Positions 13,039 through 13,220 of a stretch of DNA of 13,220 bases are shown one piece after another. Numbering within the stretch: the first letter of the stretch is position 1; the number at the start of each line of letters is the position of its first letter. A model generated the notes under the pieces. That model did no database searches, was not told the DNA's origin, and saw only the letters and a list, made by a program, of their open reading frames with translations. Source of the DNA: Bacillota bacterium (GTDB taxonomy: Bacteria; Bacillota; Clostridia; Lachnospirales; Lachnospiraceae); assembly GCA_023419655.1 (NCBI GenBank), contig JAEZXP010000213.1, positions 1 to 13,220 on the forward strand. Reading direction: 5' to 3'. Position numbers and translations under genes: made by a program.

Positions 13039-13220
13039 TTACACTGCCTCAACCACAACCTTAAGCTCTACATTAACCTTCGGATGCAGCTTTACAACAA
13101 CCGTATAGGTGCCTGCATTTTTAATCGGGTCGGACATCTGTATCTTCTTTTTGTCCAGCTCCAGACCCGCCTGGTCATTTATTGCTGCTGCAATCTCTTT
13201 GGTAGAAATAGAACCAAAGG
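13039..13220 (-). CDS. rplI: Ribosomal protein L9, C-terminal part, cut by the window edge
   Basis: The last 60 codons of a minus-strand gene ending with TAA at 13041-13039. The translated part starts FGSISTKEIAAAI and includes LELDKKKIQM, IKNAGTYTVVVKLHP and VELKVVVEAV. This is the C-terminal domain of L9, the protein that binds 23S rRNA at the base of the L1 stalk; the FGSxTxKEI and GxYxVxVKLHP patterns are diagnostic. The N-terminal rRNA-binding domain lies outside the window. The 30-base gap to dnaB and the shared strand point to one operon. Confidence 0.95.
   Translation of the reverse strand, partial: FGSISTKEIAAAINDQAGLELDKKKIQMSDPIKNAGTYTVVVKLHPKVNVELKVVVEAV

Noticed and set aside
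1..13220. CRISPR arrays, tRNA, rRNA, transposases, phage genes
   Set aside because: No regularly spaced direct repeats, cloverleaf-like sequences, or transposase or integrase motifs were found on either strand.

Overview
The window looks like a chromosomal core region of a spore-forming, anaerobic Gram-positive bacterium, most probably a Lachnospiraceae (Clostridia) member. This rests on the AT-leaning composition, strong GGAGG-type ribosome binding sites, a clostridial 2[4Fe-4S] ferredoxin, a CwlD-type spore cortex amidase, MecA, and the gene order ywlC(sua5)-ywlE-rpiB and rplI-dnaB. No phage, insertion sequence, CRISPR array, tRNA or rRNA was seen. The taxon is an inference; no marker gene was compared.

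Layout, left to right. (1) 1-955: the first codons of an unidentified minus-strand gene (murA is a context guess), a 20-bp stem-loop, and ywmB, whose best start is an internal TTG. (2) 1104-1604: a plus-strand DUF402 protein whose 3' end overlaps convergently with rpiB. (3) 1583-3598: a minus-strand operon of Sua5/YwlC (tRNA t6A synthesis), YwlE-type phosphatase and RpiB. (4) 3682-6320: two minus-strand cell-wall enzymes, CwlD amidase behind a sporulation-sigma-like promoter, and a membrane-anchored SH3-GH18 glycosidase behind a sigma-A-like promoter. (5) 6321-6818: about 500 bases with no convincing gene but several hairpins. (6) 6819-8811: a two-gene minus-strand operon encoding a Hanks-type protein kinase fused to a P-loop-like domain, then a free-standing paralogue of that domain. 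Its promoter is covered by a perfect 23-bp palindrome. (7) 9111-9857: mecA with a near-consensus promoter. (8) 9979-10545: divergent DUF1858 CxxC protein and ferredoxin. (9) 10663-11340: a MerR-type DNA-binding protein with a long charged C-terminus. (10) 11463-13220: the 3' part of an rplI-dnaB operon whose 3' untranslated region carries a nested inverted-repeat element of about 150 bases and then a terminator.

The most unusual part is the kinase/P-loop module (6819-8884). Both P-loop-like domains lack the Walker A lysine. They share Y-(N/D)-x-x-I-x-D-x-G and RIP(Y/F)EPD motifs, so they are ancient duplicates, one tethered to a kinase that lacks the usual HRD arginine. The neighbouring genes do not indicate the role of the pair. 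The nested element behind dnaB and the sporulation-type promoter at cwlD are the next most interesting signals.
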